From positions 1,116,001-1,180,000 of the forward strand of contig JAQQWL010000008.1 of NCBI GenBank assembly GCA_038363925.1: a DNA stretch of 64,000 nucleotides, read 5' to 3'. This stretch comes from Apiospora phragmitis. Its lineage: Eukaryota > Ascomycota > Sordariomycetes > Amphisphaeriales > Apiosporaceae. A program made the translations under genes and the position numbers. This document shows, one piece after another, positions 34,576-45,813 of the stretch. The stretch's first letter is position 1, and the number at the start of each line of letters is the position of its first letter. The notes below the pieces were generated by a model. That model did no database searches. It saw only the letters and a program-made list of their open reading frames with translations, and was not told the origin of the DNA.

Positions 34576-36277
34576 GTTTGCGGTGTGATGTTGTCAACCG
34601 GTTTTGTTTGTTCCAACGTGCAGGGAAAGAGGCTGCTTTTGAGGAAATATGTAGTTTTATGTAGGTAGCAAGCTGGAACAATAAGATGAACTACCTGTTT
34701 CCGTCATCTCTCCCCAGGGCTGTCAACGTGGACAGCTGAGTCGTCTTATGTAGCAGTCGTGGACCCATGCCATGGCCAACAAACCGAAGCATGATGCATC
34801 GGAAACAGAAAACAACCATGGAAACGCCAATGGAAACCGAGTCCTGAGTCGACGCTATACGCTAGCTCCCGCGCGCCCAAAGTATGGGGTAATGGATACT
34901 GGATTTTAGGTAATGATGGGGTAATTTCGGGTCATGGGATTGCCCAGGGCACTTTATTTATACCTTTTGCCAAGCCAGCCAAGCCCATGCGTGTGCCGTT
35001 TGGAATGTGGTCGAGAAGGGGTGAGACTCGCTTGCTTGGCGCTGCGGAGGAAGTGAGGCAATCCTTGGCTGCCAAGCCTCTCTTGTTGACCGACCCTCGT
35101 CAGCCACAACACGTAATAATAGCCTTGGTAATGCAAGGGGGGAGGCTAGGGAGGGAGATCACAGGCGGGTGATCAGCCAGCTGTGGCCGAGATCTTGTCT
35201 GCCCGGCTACTTGCTCTTTCCATGTAGGTTAGCGGATGGATCGACGACGGGCCCGGGTGCCTGTCGTCACGGCGCCTTCCGCCTAGAAAACCTTAAATAG
35301 AATTCGGAGATTTTTTGAGATCCACCAAGATGATCTCCGGACCTTTCTATATTAGTGAAGGGACGACTGCGCCGTAAAGAATACTCCTTGGCACACGCTT
35401 GTTGAACTAGCCACCTTACTGGAGCCTCTGATTACGTGTAAGATCTCCGGCCTCGCTTTGCTGGGTTTTCGATGGCTCCTAGTTTTACGGCATATCAGCT
35501 CGTAGAGAGCTGGTAATAGACTTATCTCGGCCAACTCTCATCCCTGTTCCAAGGCTTCTGCGGACCCCAAACTACGCATTTCTTGGATGGAGATCAAGGG
35601 ATAACATGGTTTCGCCACTTGAGGTCGGGATCTCGGTTCGGAGCAGTAGGGACTATGTGCGAGTGAGATTCACTGCAGAAGTACCTTGTTCAGCTTGAAG
35701 CCTACAATGCCGAGCCCACTCACGTAAAGCTGGCTCCGGCAAGTAATCATCTCGCCTGAGGAAGCCTCCCTTTAGCTCAGTTGACACCATTACGTCTATC
35801 TAGTGTTGAGGCGTATCGTCAAGGTTGAACAAGGAGTTTAGTTCAACTGTTGACCACCGCCTCAGGCTCTTAAGATCCTGTTATATAAATGTAATTGTTG
35901 TGTTTGATGCAAGTGCTTACATGTATACTAGTGTGGGCTATATATGTGACCATTGCAAAAGATGAAAGATGAGAGGGAGGTAGCCGAGCTGAAGGGTACA
36001 GCTGATATCCGTATCAAACAGCTCTATTAAAAAAAAAGACAAAATGGTCAGTAGAGGTGGGAGAAAAGACGTGGAAAGCTGCTGCTTGACTAATTGATAA
36101 AATTGCCAAATATATTTACTCGAAATCATATGACAACGATACAGGCGGACTAGTCTTTCTAGTCTCCTTCCCCCCTACCATCCACAGCCTACGAGTTCAG
36201 AAACTCTCATTATTCCTATCTCTGCACCTACTTCGCACCAATTGCATGTGGTCGAGTGTTGCAAGCGGTTCATTGAT

Positions 36278-36320
36278 CCCTGAGAACGGTTGTTCCTTGA
36301 TCCCAGAACCGTTCTCAGGG
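36278..36320. repeat. Perfect 14-bp inverted repeat with 15-nt loop
   Basis: CCCTGAGAACGGTT at 36278-36291 pairs exactly with AACCGTTCTCAGGG at 36307-36320. No gene end lies nearby, so it is not obviously a terminator or a transposon end. Confidence 0.7.
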
Positions 36321-36820
36321 TGTAGGACTTATGAACACTTAAATCAACTTGCAGCATTCTCGTCGAGGCAATTTCGTGAACTGCCTTGGATTATTAAATG
36401 TATCCCATTGTTGAGAGTTTGATAACCGACTTTGACATATAATCTAAGCAGCTGCGTCGTTATATCAGATACTCCCTTCTTCACTTTTAACTTGCACTTG
36501 ACGCCAAGTCAACTTGCCAGAGACGAAGGTCTCACAGAGAATAGGCTACCCTAAATACATAAACCTGGAAATAAGCCAGTATACTCGACGCCCATAACGA
36601 TTTATAAGATAACAGTTCTAGTGTATTAGATAATCAACGCCGATGTTTATCAGCACGGTCTGCCTATACGTACAGAGAGCTAGGCCTAGTATTCTGTCTC
36701 TCCTATACCCACATGAGACTATGCTATGATAGTCATGAGCGCGTATCCTGACACCAATCACCAATAGGGTGATTGATTGGCATCGCCGAAGATCAACGAA
36801 TCTTACCGCCTAAGCTTTCG

Positions 36821-36872
36821 GCCAAGACAAATAGTTTTAGCCAAGACAGATAGCCTCGCCAAGACAAGATAG
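36821..36872. repeat. Short imperfect tandem array (GCCAAGACA-RATAG)
   Basis: Three units starting GCCAAGACA and ending ATAG at 36821, 36840 and 36858, with short variable spacers. Confidence 0.6.
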
Positions 36873-37994
36873 AGTCTACCATGTGTTGACACAGTCTGTA
36901 TTCAGGGGCACGGAAGGGGGCTCTGTATGGAGTACGGAATACTGGGATGGGAAGATAGTCTGGCATTAGCGGCGGCGGCGGCTCCCGATTGAACAACCCA
37001 ATTCCATGGTCTCACGCAGCGGCGGTGTATGTATGCAGGTGCATGGGGAATGGTGTGGTTTACCCAAGTACCGCACCCGAGGCACAGCATCTACCTTGCA
37101 TCAGCTGCCTGCTGTGCCGTACTTGACCCCAACCGGGGCAGCACGGGTACGAAGGAAATGTGACTAACCCATCTGGGTATTGAAAGTCAGGAGGAGGGGA
37201 AGTGTGACCCCGGGAGTGGAGTGATCTAATCAGGTCTAGATCATGCCAGTGCTGAAGCAGCCGCCGTTCGCTGCTGCACGAGGATGGAAACTCCGCCCAT
37301 TCCCTTTTCCTCAAGTCCGCCACTCGCCCGCGTTGGGCGTTGGGGGGAATGTTGCCCCTGGGTTAGGTGAGTTTCCGGAATTGGCAGCACACCGGGTATT
37401 CCGGAGGGCCTGGTTGTTACAGTAAGAGCTGGACAGGCCTGTTTCTTTCCGACGCAGCCACGCCGCCGGATATAGCAACGAGTGGACGAAATATACATTT
37501 GTCCGTTGACCATTCTGCGAAGCGGTCACCCCTTTCAGAATGTACTTGCGATTGGATTGGTACGCAAAGCAAGTCAAGCGATCTGTCACAACTCAGGCGA
37601 GAACATTGATGGCGCAATATTAGAGTCACAATAAAGGTACATGAGCCAAGCCAAGCGGCTTGGAACCGCACTTGCCAGGAGTGCCGAGACATCAGCTTCA
37701 CCCGTGTTCCGGAGCATCCCAGGGCCCGGAGCATCTTCAGATCAGATTCATTACCACAACGCATCTCAGATCCGATGATATCCAAGGGAAAACCCTCAAG
37801 GGGTTAGTTAGTATTAGAGACAAGAGTTGTCATATGCCATTGGTTTCGTTTTGCTGCAAGAACAGTGTCAATCGACTTGTACCCCTTCACCCCTTAGAGT
37901 TAAGTTGCAGTTACATCTGCCCACACTCACCGTCGAAGACGGGAGGGGACGGAATATGTACCTGGTCATATGGCCCACTTCATATGGGCAGCTG

Positions 37995-38985
37995 TCCGGT
38001 AATGCACCAAGACCCACCATTCGCAAGGCAGACGGTCATCACCGGGCTGGGGTGCGAAGGCGCCAAGCACGTAGTTCGGCTCGGATGCGCTCGCCTCATC
38101 ATGGCGGTCCGTCCGGTGGAGAAAGGGGAAGCAGTGAGGTGCGCCAATACACAAGTCGGACAGCAGTAGGGCAGCTGTCGGGGTCTGGACCCTGGAGCTT
38201 CCCAGCTACGAGGGCGTCCCGAGCCTTCACTGGGCGCGCGAGTCGGGAGTTGGGCCGGCTCGATGTGCCGCACGACGAAGTGGCAGTCGCGTCGGCCGAG
38301 CGGCACAAGGTGCTGGAAGACGAGCTCATGGTGACGGCGAACGTGGCCTTAACCTTCCCGATCACCTTCATCTTGCTGCCCAAATTCAAGGCTACGGCGG
38401 TCAGGTAACAACACTAAGTCCCCATCTGATCTTCGTTACAAGCGACACCCACCACTTGGTCGACCTCGCGGAGCGGGACGCGCCCGAGGGGATCTTCAAC
38501 CGGCTGAACGACAGGAATAAGTCCCTCACGAACGAGTCCGAGCGCTACCCGGCAACCAAGCTGATGCAGGATGGCTGCATATGCATACTGTCCGCCGTCA
38601 GGACAGCAGAGCAGAAAGAGGACCCGTCGTCGACGTCATTAGCGAAGACAACGATCATCGACGGCGCCCGCTGTTATAATCGACTATGCGAATCCAGGGC
38701 CTGTGCAAGACCCAGCTGTCGCGCGACTTGGAAACGGTGATGGTCCGCATGGTGAAAGGGCCCTGCTCGTCAGGAACGCGGAGCAAGAAACGCGGGCGCG
38801 CGCAGCGCGGAGTCGATACCCACGGCCAGTAGTACCTGAACCGCGGGAGGTTGACGACTCCAGCGACGGTCGTGGTCGGCACCGGGGGCGCAGAAACGCA
38901 GAAGCGCCTCTACATCGAACTTATGGGGAGGTTGGACATCGTCGTGCGTGTCGGGCGCTTCTGCGAATCTGTGAGCGGTGTATTC
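37995..38985 (+). pseudogene. Short-chain dehydrogenase/reductase, shattered
   Basis: All parts of a fungal SDR appear in order but in changing frames: TVITGLGCEGAKHVVRLGC and LIMAVRPVEKGEA (the dinucleotide fold, with the normal TGANSGLG loop shortened); ERHKVLEDELMVTANVALTF and ILLPKFKATA; HHLVDLAERDAPEGIFNRLN and ERYPATKLM (the catalytic Tyr-x3-Lys is present); NPG near 38693; then RLTTPATVVVGTGGAETQKR at the C-terminus. At least three frameshifts and some small losses are needed. This is beyond what isolated base-calling errors elsewhere in the window would explain, so I call it a pseudogene. Confidence 0.7.
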
Positions 38986-41945
38986 TGCGATTGTCATCTG
39001 TTACATCATCTTGTTCCACCGAGCACGCTCCTCACCGTGTCCAAATTCGGGACGTTGAGCTGGCCAAGAAGATGTTTGGAAGTTCTTATGTAAAACCCAA
39101 TCTTCTGGTTTTCCACTCTGGAGGGAAACTAGTCCGGAGCCCGGCACTAAGACGGCAATAAGTCGTGTTTTGTTGTCCTGCGTTCTTGGCAGGTGGTTCT
39201 CTCAATTTTGTTGACTATTTTGGCTCAAAGCGGCCGTTGGAGTACGTAGACTTCTGTGAATGTCTCGTAAGGGTGAGTGGAGTGTGCGTGTGCCCCTTTT
39301 ATGTGGTAGAGGTCTGAATAAAATGAACAAGGTCAGTACCACCACCACACTCAGTGCCACAAATAGGAGCCAGCAAGATCTCTTCTGGATCTTAACAATC
39401 TGGAAAGCTTGCGCCACTCAAAGCCTCTTGCTGTCAGATGGCATTGGATTGTGTGAGTGTGGGTGAAGACCGTCAGGTCGCAAGGAAAGGTTCATAGCAA
39501 GCACGCGATCGTGGTGGTCATATTGTTCTGGGTCAATGTGCTTGTAAAATTACCGTCGGTAAGTTTGTCAGTTGGCTTGTGCATCTCTGGGGAGCACTTG
39601 CATAATAGCAAGCAAGATTCAGGAGATGAGTAATACAACGCTGAATAAAACAAATGCAAGCCTGCCCCGGCGTACACATGAACATCCTCCACACGAGCTT
39701 CAACGTGTGGAGCAGCCAGGCAGTATGCCCGGGGAGCAAACTGACTGGGGGCGGAGTGTGCCCCCTTCACGTGCCCGCCTTCTGTGCAATAGCAGCCGAG
39801 CTATAGATGTTCTAGAAAACAAGGGGTGTCGGTCAGCTATTGGCAATGGTAGGAGAGATCATACGGCAATGGTGCGTGTAGTTATCAGCTACTCGGACGA
39901 TATGGCTTCCCCGAGGTTGCTGTCTCATGCACAACAGTCACGAGGGTTGCCAAGGGGGGTGGTCGGGGCGAGTCGATGGAAATCGAGCACAACATGGAGC
40001 GCGCCGGGCTTTAGTCATGATCGTACGGAGAATGGACCGTTCTCTCGGCGGTCCGTTGAGTATCGTAACATCCATCTCAACACCGTGGTTTTGGCCGTAT
40101 GTATGCATGAAGGCGAGATGCCGCCCGCTGTTTCCAGGTCGGGTGATGCCATAGAGTTTCAAAGTGACCATGTCCCAAGGTGAGAGTTCCGTACAGTATG
40201 CTCTATCTCCGGCGTGACAGCGACACAACTTCGGGATAACCTCAGCGGTCCGAAGGCATACATAGATGCTACGCTGGTTTGTTTCATGCAGCGAATAACA
40301 GGCAGCCAGATCAGCCAGCGGGCGTCTCCAAAGAAGTTATTCTGGGGTGACGTTGAGGAGAGGTGGGTAGGCGACCTGCACACTCTCCTCGTTGCATTCC
40401 GAGCTTGAAACAACAAGTTTGGGGAAAATCTGGCCGATTACGAATGGAGTCGTCGTGGAGCACTGGAGGATATTGGACAGATACATGCACAACAACAACA
40501 GAAGCGAGGCCAGCTCCGCAAATCTGGAGACGATCAGTGTACCTTTTCTTCTAATCATTTATTTGGGGCGGAATACTTGCTACATTTCATTTGCAATGAA
40601 AGCGCAGTCGCCACATTAGGGATCGATCTGCTATGCGCACTTGGATCAATTGATTGAATTAGCACGCTCCCGGAACTGGCTCTCCTTGCCAGATGAAACT
40701 GACCTGCCGACAGTTCCTATTTCGGGGCAAACTGCTTAGTAACATTGCGCTTGCCTTGGTTTCTGGTGCTTCTGATGTACTTTAGACAAGTCGCGGGTTT
40801 CAAAGCTCTGGGATTGACGGGAGATGACGTCAAAGCGTGGATTTGCGGACGAAAAATTCTGTTTATTATGCAGGGAAATGGTCGATTGTCGGGACTCGTG
40901 CGAAAAGTCGCTCGCAAAAAGTGTGCAGGTGTGATGAGCAGAGGGGAGAAAAAAAAATGTTTCTTTGGCAGGAGAGCCGCATCAGCCCCATAACAGGACC
41001 GACCTCGGTTTTTTGCTCGGCGCGCCTAGCATCATTATGGGTACCAACAATACCTCCCACATCCACTGCATCGGTCAAACCCTCTCCAAAATGCCGCCGA
41101 AATTATCGTACGTGCTCATGCCTCGCTCGAATGGCTCCTGTATCTCGATTGACTGAGGATAATTGGGACGAGCCACTTCACGATGCCTTCAATAGAGATC
41201 AGCCAGAGAACGACTGCGTGCAAAACCCAATGTGTAGATATGCCGTCATCAGGCCCAACGTAGTGTACCCAGATAGCCCAGCGTCGCCGGTGCACGCCGT
41301 TGCCACTATCGCTGCCAAGCAAGGCAATACCGGTCGCCGGTTGCCGGTGGAGACGCTTTGTGACGACGCATTTGAAGCGATCCGGACACTCCGGCCAGGC
41401 CGCTGACTCTCGCTGTCGCCCGCAAAGCCGCCCATTGTGCACAGCAGCCGCCTGATCGTAAGTCTGCGATCGCACGACATAACAACCAAGTCCCCATAAA
41501 TCTCGGTGGGGCCAAGAGTTTCCGATGTCTCCCTCTTTCCTCCAGACCTTGATGTAGACGATGTACACTGTGGACATGGTGAACCACACCCTCAACGGAG
41601 ATTTACCCTGGGGCTCGGTGCTGGTCCTCGCGAGTCGCGTGGGGGAGAAACGCGGGTCTCACCATGGAAATTGCGGGTGTAGACGGAAACCTGCTCACGA
41701 TGGAAAAACTTCCAGAGTCTTTCGACCTCGCCTGGCACGCAGGCACGCCAGGTCTGCCCGACTCCTCGGGCAGGTACCATGGGGTGAATGAGAGTTTTGT
41801 GGGGTGACCACTTCTCCCACGATTTCTTTATATATCCCCAAACTCCTCCTTCTCCAGAAGCCTTTCCCATCAGCTCTATCCACCACAGTGGCTTTGTTAC
41901 TCCAGCTTCACTAGCTACACACATCGAAAGTCAAGTCAAGTCAAG
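38986..41945. other. Long gene-free stretch and hexose-transporter promoter
   Basis: About 3 kb without a supportable gene. Frames at 39572-40183, 40837-41406 and (minus) 41116-41595 are unrecognised and lack splice or start support. A TATA-like run (TATATAT) near 41830 and an AAGTC repeat at 41928-41945 precede the transporter start. Confidence 0.5.
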
Positions 41946-43713
41946 ATGCCGTTCCTCAAGAAACACGCCAGCCATGGCGAAAAGGCAGACGTCGCTGGCT
42001 CCAGCGCCGCCGCCAGCAACCCGGCCGCCCACCAGAAGGTGACCTTCATCGCCGTCTTCCTGGGTGTTGTTGCCAGTATCGGTGGTTTCATGTTCGGATA
42101 TGTCAGGTACGCATTCACCAATTCAACCTCACCACCGTCAGGCAAGTGAGACCGTGGACTAACACAGATGGCTACAGTGGTCAGATTTCTGGTTTCTTCC
42201 AGATGACCGACTTCGCCCGCCGATTCGGTGAACTCCAAACCGAGGGGCCAGAGGCCGGAACATACACATTCAGCGCTGCCCGCCAGGGTACTATCACGGG
42301 ATTGTTGCCGGTCGGCTGCATGATCGGTGCCCTGATTGCCGGAAAGATTGCCGATTCCCTGGGTCGTCGCCTTGCTATCTCTGTTTCGGCTCTGTGGTCA
42401 TGTGTCGGTATCGTCATCGAAATTGCCTCCCAAAATGCCTGGTTCCAGTTCGCCATCGGTCGTCTCGTCACCGGTATGTCGATTGGTGCCCTCAGTGTCG
42501 TCGTCCCCATGTACCAGTCCGAGAGTTCCCCAGCCATCATTCGTGGTGTTCTGGTCTCGACCTACCAGCTGTTCATCACCCTCGGTATCTGGACCTCCAA
42601 CATGGTCAACTGGGGCACCCACAAGAACCTCGACAACGAAGGCAGCGCCGCCTGGAGAATCACCAACGCCCTCGGTTTTGCCTGGGCCCTCGTCCTTGGT
42701 GTTGGCATCATGTTCCTGCCCGAGTCCCCCGATTCGCCTACCGCGCGGGTAGAGAGGAAGAGGCTCGTGCCACCATCGCTCGTCTCGCCGGTGTTGCTAC
42801 CGACGACAAGTCTGTCAACGACCAGATCACCCAGATCCGTGTCAAGCTCGACGAGGAGAAGGCTGGCGCTGATACTAAATGGTACGAGGCCTTCACCGGT
42901 CCCCGCATGGCCTACCGTACTGTCGTCGGTGTTGTTCTCCAGGCTGGTCAGCAGCTTACCGGTGCCAACTTCTTCTTCTACTACGGTACTACTGTCTTCG
43001 CCGCCACTGGTCTGTCCGACTCCTATGTCACCCAGATCATTCTCGGTACCGTCAACGTCGTCTGTACCATCTTCGGTCTCTGGGTCATTCAGAAGTCCGG
43101 TCGCCGTCCTGCTCTGATGATCGGTGCCGCCTGGATGGCCGTCTGCTTCTTCATCTACGCTTTCGTCGGACAGTACTCGCTCGACTCCGAGGATCCCTCT
43201 AGAACCCCCGGCGCTGGCTCTGCTCTCATCGTCTTCTCCTGCCTTGCCATCGCTGCCTTCGCCATCACCTGGGGACCTCTCGTCTGGGCCGTTGTCGCTG
43301 AGCTGTACCCTGCCAAGTACCGTGCCCCTTGCATGGCTCTTGCCACCATGAGCAACTGGTTCTGGAACTTCAGTAAGCTACCCTTTACCCCCAAAACTAT
43401 TCGCTGAACAGTTACTAATTCTTGCCTCTCAGTGATCTCCTTCTTCACCCGATTCATCACCGACTCCATCCACTACTGGTACGGTCTGGTCTTCGCCGGA
43501 TGCTGTGTGGCTCTCGTCATCTTCGTCTTCTTCTTCGTGATCGAGACCAAGGACCGCAGCTTGGAGGAGATTGACACCATGCATCTTCTGCACGTCAACC
43601 CCATCACGTCTTCCAAGTGGGACGGTAGCCAGGCTCCCGAGGGCGTCAAGGGCGCTGCCCATGAGGAAAGCGGCCACAACTCTGGTGCCGAGACTCATCA
43701 CGATGAGATCTAA
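41946..43713 (+). CDS. MFS hexose (glucose) transporter
   Basis: Twelve-helix sugar/H+ symporter of the fungal hexose transporter family at the plasma membrane. The N-terminus is hydrophilic (MPFLKKHASHGEKAD), then helix 1 VTFIAVFLGVVASIGGFMFG. Intron 1 (42107-42177) joins to GQISGFFQMTDF, the usual GYDTGQISG region. Further motifs are GKIADSLGRR, RLVTGMSIGALSVVVPMYQS, PESP(R), QQLTGANFFFYYGTT, SGRRPALMIGAA and, after intron 2 (43373-43432), ETKDRSLEEID. Near 42726-42730 one C seems missing from a C-run, so PESP breaks instead of passing into RFAYRAGREEEAR. Codon use is strongly C-ending, as in highly expressed genes. About 555 aa when read through. Confidence 0.92.
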
Positions 43714-44318
43714 GCCAACCCCATCACATCCAAATATGATACCCCGAAGAAAAGAAATACACAAAACCTCATATATAAGCATAAATCGTGGAGTTTGGGG
43801 CGCGGGCAGTAATCTGACGAGGGAAGAAGAAAACGATAGCTTTGGGAAGTTCAGTTAGCATTAGCATAGCGAGCGCTCAGGTGTTGTAATATCTGGTCAA
43901 TTGAAGCCAACTCTTCTAATATATGTCCCCTTCTGATATTGAACTGTGCTACCTAGTGCCGGACTGATCGGACCACGCAATTTGTACACGTACATCAGTG
44001 GCATTACTACCTAGAGTCCGGCATTGGAGGTGTGAATAGTCCAAGCCAGCGCGCAACAAACCCGTCCACCAATGTAATGCACTAAGATAAGGCATGTCTG
44101 TCGTGCCATAACGAGTTGATGCGTAAATCGCATGAGGGGTCATTACGTGGAAGAGAATAAACATTGGCGCTGTTGGGAATCCCAACATTCGATAAAGGAG
44201 GGAATCCGCTCTTCTGCTTTGCACCATTGTGCGCAGGTGGCTCATGCCTTTTTAGTCACAAGCCATAACCCTTTCCGGCTTTACAGTGTTGCCGTCCTAA
44301 CCTTACTTCCGCCCACGT
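43714..44318. other. Intergenic
   Basis: Transporter 3' flank; no gene seen. Confidence 0.5.
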
Positions 44319-44909
44319 CTAATCATACCTCGCGGGCTCCACCGGTCGTGACTGTCGATTTCGGATCTCGCGGAGCGTGGGAAGGCGCATGCAAGTCCGG
44401 CCGGCCGTGGTCTCGCCTCCACCGCGCATGTGGATGTTGCGATTCGGGATGGCAGCATGTTGATCTTGGTCGGCCTGAGGTGCCTCGGCCATCGTGACAT
44501 CTTCTGGGGTTATCATGAGTGGGCTAGAAATCATGAAGAAGGGCGGCTCCTTGCATGGGCCCATGTGGTTCATACCTTGGTTGAGCTCTGGCTTCTTGTC
44601 GTCCCGAGCCGTCTTGAGCCTCTTGTATCCATAGTTAATGTATCCTCGGCCACCGTCATCGTCCCGGCCATCCTTAGCCGAAGCGGTCGCATTGTTACGA
44701 CCATCACGCTCAACGGGAGCAGTTGCCGAGCCCTCGGTGCTCGCAGAAGTGGCGCCTGAAGCTTCCTAGGCAGCTGTTGCAACCTCCTGTGAACACTTTT
44801 CGGGAAACATGGTAAAGGGACGACTGGTAAGGGGACGAATGGCAAAGTATTCGGGATGCATGCCAAAGGCGCGGCGGCCTGCTGGTTCGGTGCGGCGAGG
44901 ATCCGACAT
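44319..44909 (-). pseudogene. Hypothetical protein gene with an in-frame stop
   Basis: From an ATG at 44909 the minus strand reads MSDPRRTEPAGRRAFGMHPE and YFAIRPLTSRPFTMFPEKCS, a TAG at 44766-44768, then continues in the same frame through SGATSASTEGSATAPVERDG and GGRGYINYGYKRLKTARDDK to a stop at 44319. A typical intron (GTATGA...CCCAG) could also be read at about 44577-44507, near the middle. I do not recognise the family. TAG is one C-to-T step from CAG. It could be a living gene carrying a sequence error, or a recent pseudogene. Confidence 0.4.
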
Positions 44910-45813
44910 CTTCGATGAAGTGAGAGGATGCTATGTCAATTGGAAGGACACACTGGACAAATTCAATATACGGTATCAATGAACAGAAGCAAAAATATAT
45001 GGAGTTGGAGTTGTATTTTAGCAGAAGACTTCAAGTGTTGTTGGATAACAGTCAGTGTTCCGAGAGGGAGGAATGGAAATGCCAACTTGCTGGACGTCGG
45101 CAGTCAATAGAAGCAGTTGGGAGCCGTGAATTCAATGCCTCATCCATCTGAAAGATTACACCAGACGGATAGAACGACCAACATCAAGATGATCCCTCTA
45201 TAGTTGAGGGAAGCTGCAGGTTGCTGTCGTTGTGTAGGTACTCATTTCCGCTTGATCTTGCATGTGGTTATTACTTAGACCGTGCCTGCTGAGGTCCAGA
45301 CTTTTGGTACTCTTTCAATCCCCAGAAACTCGATGACTTGCTAAACTGTTGAACGAAAGAATCCCTGTCCGCCTCGCCTAAACCCGCGTAGCTACTGCCT
45401 TCAACCGTTGATACATGCCTGAGCACATGTATATTGTAATCATGTTGTCACAATGCTACAGCGAAGAGATGGAGATGGGGGAAGGGATCTTGCGTGAGGA
45501 AAGAACCTCGACCACAGGTCACATCCTCCATGGCGGAAAGTGTTAATGACAGCATGGCGACTACAATTCAGACTACAAAGGGGAGAGATCGAGATAAGCA
45601 CTTTGTCAACCACGAACCAGACCAGCGGTTGGTTTGGGGATCTGCAGCATCTGGGGGTGGGTATATCACGTGCTCAGGCGACCTGAGCGCGATGCTCAGG
45701 CCCTTGACCAGAAGTTCGACCCCCTGGAGCAGCGAAAACCCTCTCCACTTTTAATAGCCCCAACGTCAACAGCGCGCACCCAGAAGACCAAGAGTACCAA
45801 GAGTGCCATCGCC
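44910..45813. other. Intergenic, upstream of nbs1
   Basis: No supportable gene. Confidence 0.5.

Larger units (their letters stand above)
34576..37994. other. Long gene-free stretch
   Basis: 3.4 kb in which no supportable gene appears on either strand; open frames are short and without domains. It holds an exact inverted repeat and a small tandem array, both listed separately. Confidence 0.5.
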
